Below the pieces are notes generated by a model. The model had not been told where the DNA came from, searched no databases, and worked only from the letters and a program-made list of their open reading frames with translations. Position numbers and translations under genes: made by a program. From Kiritimatiellales bacterium (GTDB taxonomy: Bacteria; Verrucomicrobiota; Kiritimatiellia; Kiritimatiellales; Pontiellaceae): DNA of 7,008 nucleotides. How positions within the stretch are numbered: position 1 is the first letter of the stretch; every line of letters begins with the position of its first letter. The stretch is from the NCBI GenBank assembly GCA_030588285.1, contig JAUUYK010000051.1, positions 1 through 7,008 of the forward strand. The letters are read 5' to 3'. Positions 6,405-7,008 of the stretch are shown piece after piece.

Positions 6405-6507
6405 TTTGGCCGGCTTTTTTTGCGGTACGTTCTTAGGCGGATCTGAGCAAGGCCATCCGTTGTTTTTCGCTCAAAATGGCGGCATCCAATTGATTTGCCT
6501 TACTCTT
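6405..6507 (-). pseudogene. Second decayed BRCT-like C-terminal remnant
   Basis: From 6507 to a TAA at 6435-6433 the minus strand reads KSKANQLDAAILSEKQRMAL, then LRSA. It aligns with the first remnant as KANQLDAAILSE against KAEELGVTIPSE, and its KQRMALL fits the closing helix of a BRCT domain (SEEEFLxLL), which the first copy lacks. Beyond the stop both copies continue with related DNA: on the plus strand TTTGGCCGG, a T-rich stretch and then GCGGT.CG occur at 3210 and at 6405, and TTCGCTC..AATGG occurs at 3235 and at 6466. The BRCT assignment leans on the clearer first copy. Confidence 0.4.
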
Positions 6508-6565
6508 TTAAAGATGGATGCGCACGTGCCTGGAGGTTTTGCAAGCGGCTCAAAGAGCTAAAACT

Positions 6566-6574
6566 TGATATAAT
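6566..6574 (+). promoter_or_regulatory. Extended -10 promoter of the solute-binding lipoprotein gene
   Basis: TGATATAAT is a perfect extended -10 (TGnTATAAT), with the TATAAT at 6569-6574. No good -35 lies at the right distance, which extended -10 promoters tolerate. A start near 6581 gives a leader of about 72 bases. The AT-rich stretch 6575-6610 could offer alternative weaker boxes, such as TTGATA (6565-6570) as a -35 with TATTTT as a -10. Confidence 0.5.
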
Positions 6575-6631
6575 TATAGTTCATGTTATTTTTTATGTAG
6601 GAATAAAAACTTCTGTTTCATCCAGTAAGGT

Positions 6632-6644
6632 TCAATGCAATTGA
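6632..6644 (+). promoter_or_regulatory. Small inverted repeat touching the ribosome-binding site
   Basis: TCAAT-GCA-ATTGA is a perfect five-base inverted repeat. Its right arm overlaps the first bases of GAGGG (6643-6647), the ribosome-binding site of the downstream lipoprotein gene. It could be a protein operator or a weak RNA hairpin, but it is short enough to be chance. Confidence 0.2.
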
Positions 6645-6653
6645 GGGTTACTT

Positions 6654-7008
6654 ATGTGTAGAATTATTATCTTTATACTCCTGTTTTTTGGTCTAGTTGG
6701 ATGCCGTGATAATGCTGATCAATCTAAGTCGGAGATCATCACTGTTACGGTCCAGATGTTTGAGGGGCCTGAATCAGAAGCGATGATTCCAACGGTTGAA
6801 TACTGGAATGAAAACTATGCAAAAAAAACAGGCATATACATCGAAACAACCTCCCTTAAACGCGTTGGATATTTTGGAAAACTTGAGATGCAACTGATCT
6901 CGGGTGCAGAAAATATTGATATAATCCATCCGTTCTCTCTTCATCTAGGTAAAATAAGAGAGCACCTTGAACCACTTGGACCGTACCTTTCTGACGAGGA
7001 TATAATGA
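6654..7008 (+). CDS. Extracellular solute-binding lipoprotein (probable sugar ABC transporter), N-terminal part, runs off right edge
   Basis: 118 codons are open from the ATG at 6654 to the window edge, with GAGGG six bases upstream. The N-terminus is a lipoprotein signal: MCRIIIFILLFFGLVGC, a lipobox LVGC with lipidated Cys17. The mature part starts with a short polar linker, then EIITVTVQMFEGPESEAMIP, a WNENYAKKTG segment, KLEMQLISGAENIDIIHPFS and LEPLGPYLSDEDIM. That is the layout of family 1 extracellular solute-binding proteins: first beta strand, helix with W-N-x-x-(Y/H), second strand, a KLxxQLxSGxxxxDI(I/V) segment, then LxPLxxYL. Such proteins capture sugars or oligosaccharides for an ABC importer whose permease genes usually lie downstream, here outside the window. 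The substrate cannot be told. The extended -10 promoter upstream suggests that it opens an operon. Confidence 0.8.
   Translation, partial: MCRIIIFILLFFGLVGCRDNADQSKSEIITVTVQMFEGPESEAMIPTVEYWNENYAKKTGIYIETTSLKRVGYFGKLEMQLISGAENIDIIHPFSLHLGKIREHLEPLGPYLSDEDIM

Noticed and set aside
6395..6421. CCAAAT-CCC-ATTTGG palindrome followed by seven T residues, resembling a plus-strand terminator.
   Set aside because: The stem is short and AT-rich, five other bases separate it from the T-run, and no plus-strand gene ends nearby. The T-run also belongs to the BRCT-remnant repeat.
6538..6560. TTTTGCAAGCGGCTCAAAG as a possible LacI-family operator before the lipoprotein promoter.
   Set aside because: Only about half of the positions are symmetric around the central CG, which is no better than chance.
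1..7008. CRISPR arrays, tRNA or rRNA genes.
   Set aside because: No regularly spaced short repeats and no cloverleaf or rRNA-like stretches were seen on either strand.

Overview
The window looks like a chromosomal segment of a bacterium from the PVC superphylum, most likely Verrucomicrobiota or Kiritimatiellota. This rests on three inferences. The large secreted protein carries a 'LETSRDLQRW...RFYRIR' module of a kind I associate with exported proteins of these phyla. A Ser/Thr kinase with a Cache sensor sits beside an FHA protein. The lipoprotein at the right end resembles sugar-binding proteins of that group. The assignment is not certain.

Layout, left to right. (1) 1-124, minus strand: the N-terminus of an IS21-like (IstA) transposase, starting at GTG with a strong ribosome-binding site and running off the left edge. 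(2) About 165-447, minus strand: a frame-broken Rhs/YD-repeat remnant, into which the insertion sequence may have landed. (3) 591-3206, plus strand: an 871-residue exported multidomain protein. It has two copies of a roughly 225-residue module around a Big_5-like domain, then a PVC-type beta domain and two tandem carboxypeptidase-regulatory-like repeats. (4) 3207-3545: intergenic, holding a decayed BRCT-domain remnant on the minus strand. (5) 3546-5807, plus strand: a membrane receptor Ser/Thr kinase with an extracellular dCache domain and a complete cytoplasmic kinase domain. (6) 5815-6234, minus strand: a small FHA protein, tail-to-tail with the kinase and only 7 bases away. (7) 6235-6653: intergenic, holding the FHA promoter, a Cys-rich fragment, a second BRCT-like remnant similar to the first, and an extended -10 promoter. 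(8) 6654 to the right edge, plus strand: the N-terminal 118 residues of a solute-binding lipoprotein.

The functional core is probably the kinase/FHA pair: an external ligand (an amino acid, judging by pocket motif residues) would control a transmembrane Ser/Thr kinase, and the FHA protein would read or receive the phosphothreonine signal. The pair is flanked by two diverged, same-orientation BRCT-remnant repeats about 3.2 kb apart. Together with the Rhs and insertion-sequence debris, this marks the surroundings as a rearranged accessory region. The secreted protein and the solute-binding lipoprotein look like separate transcription units.
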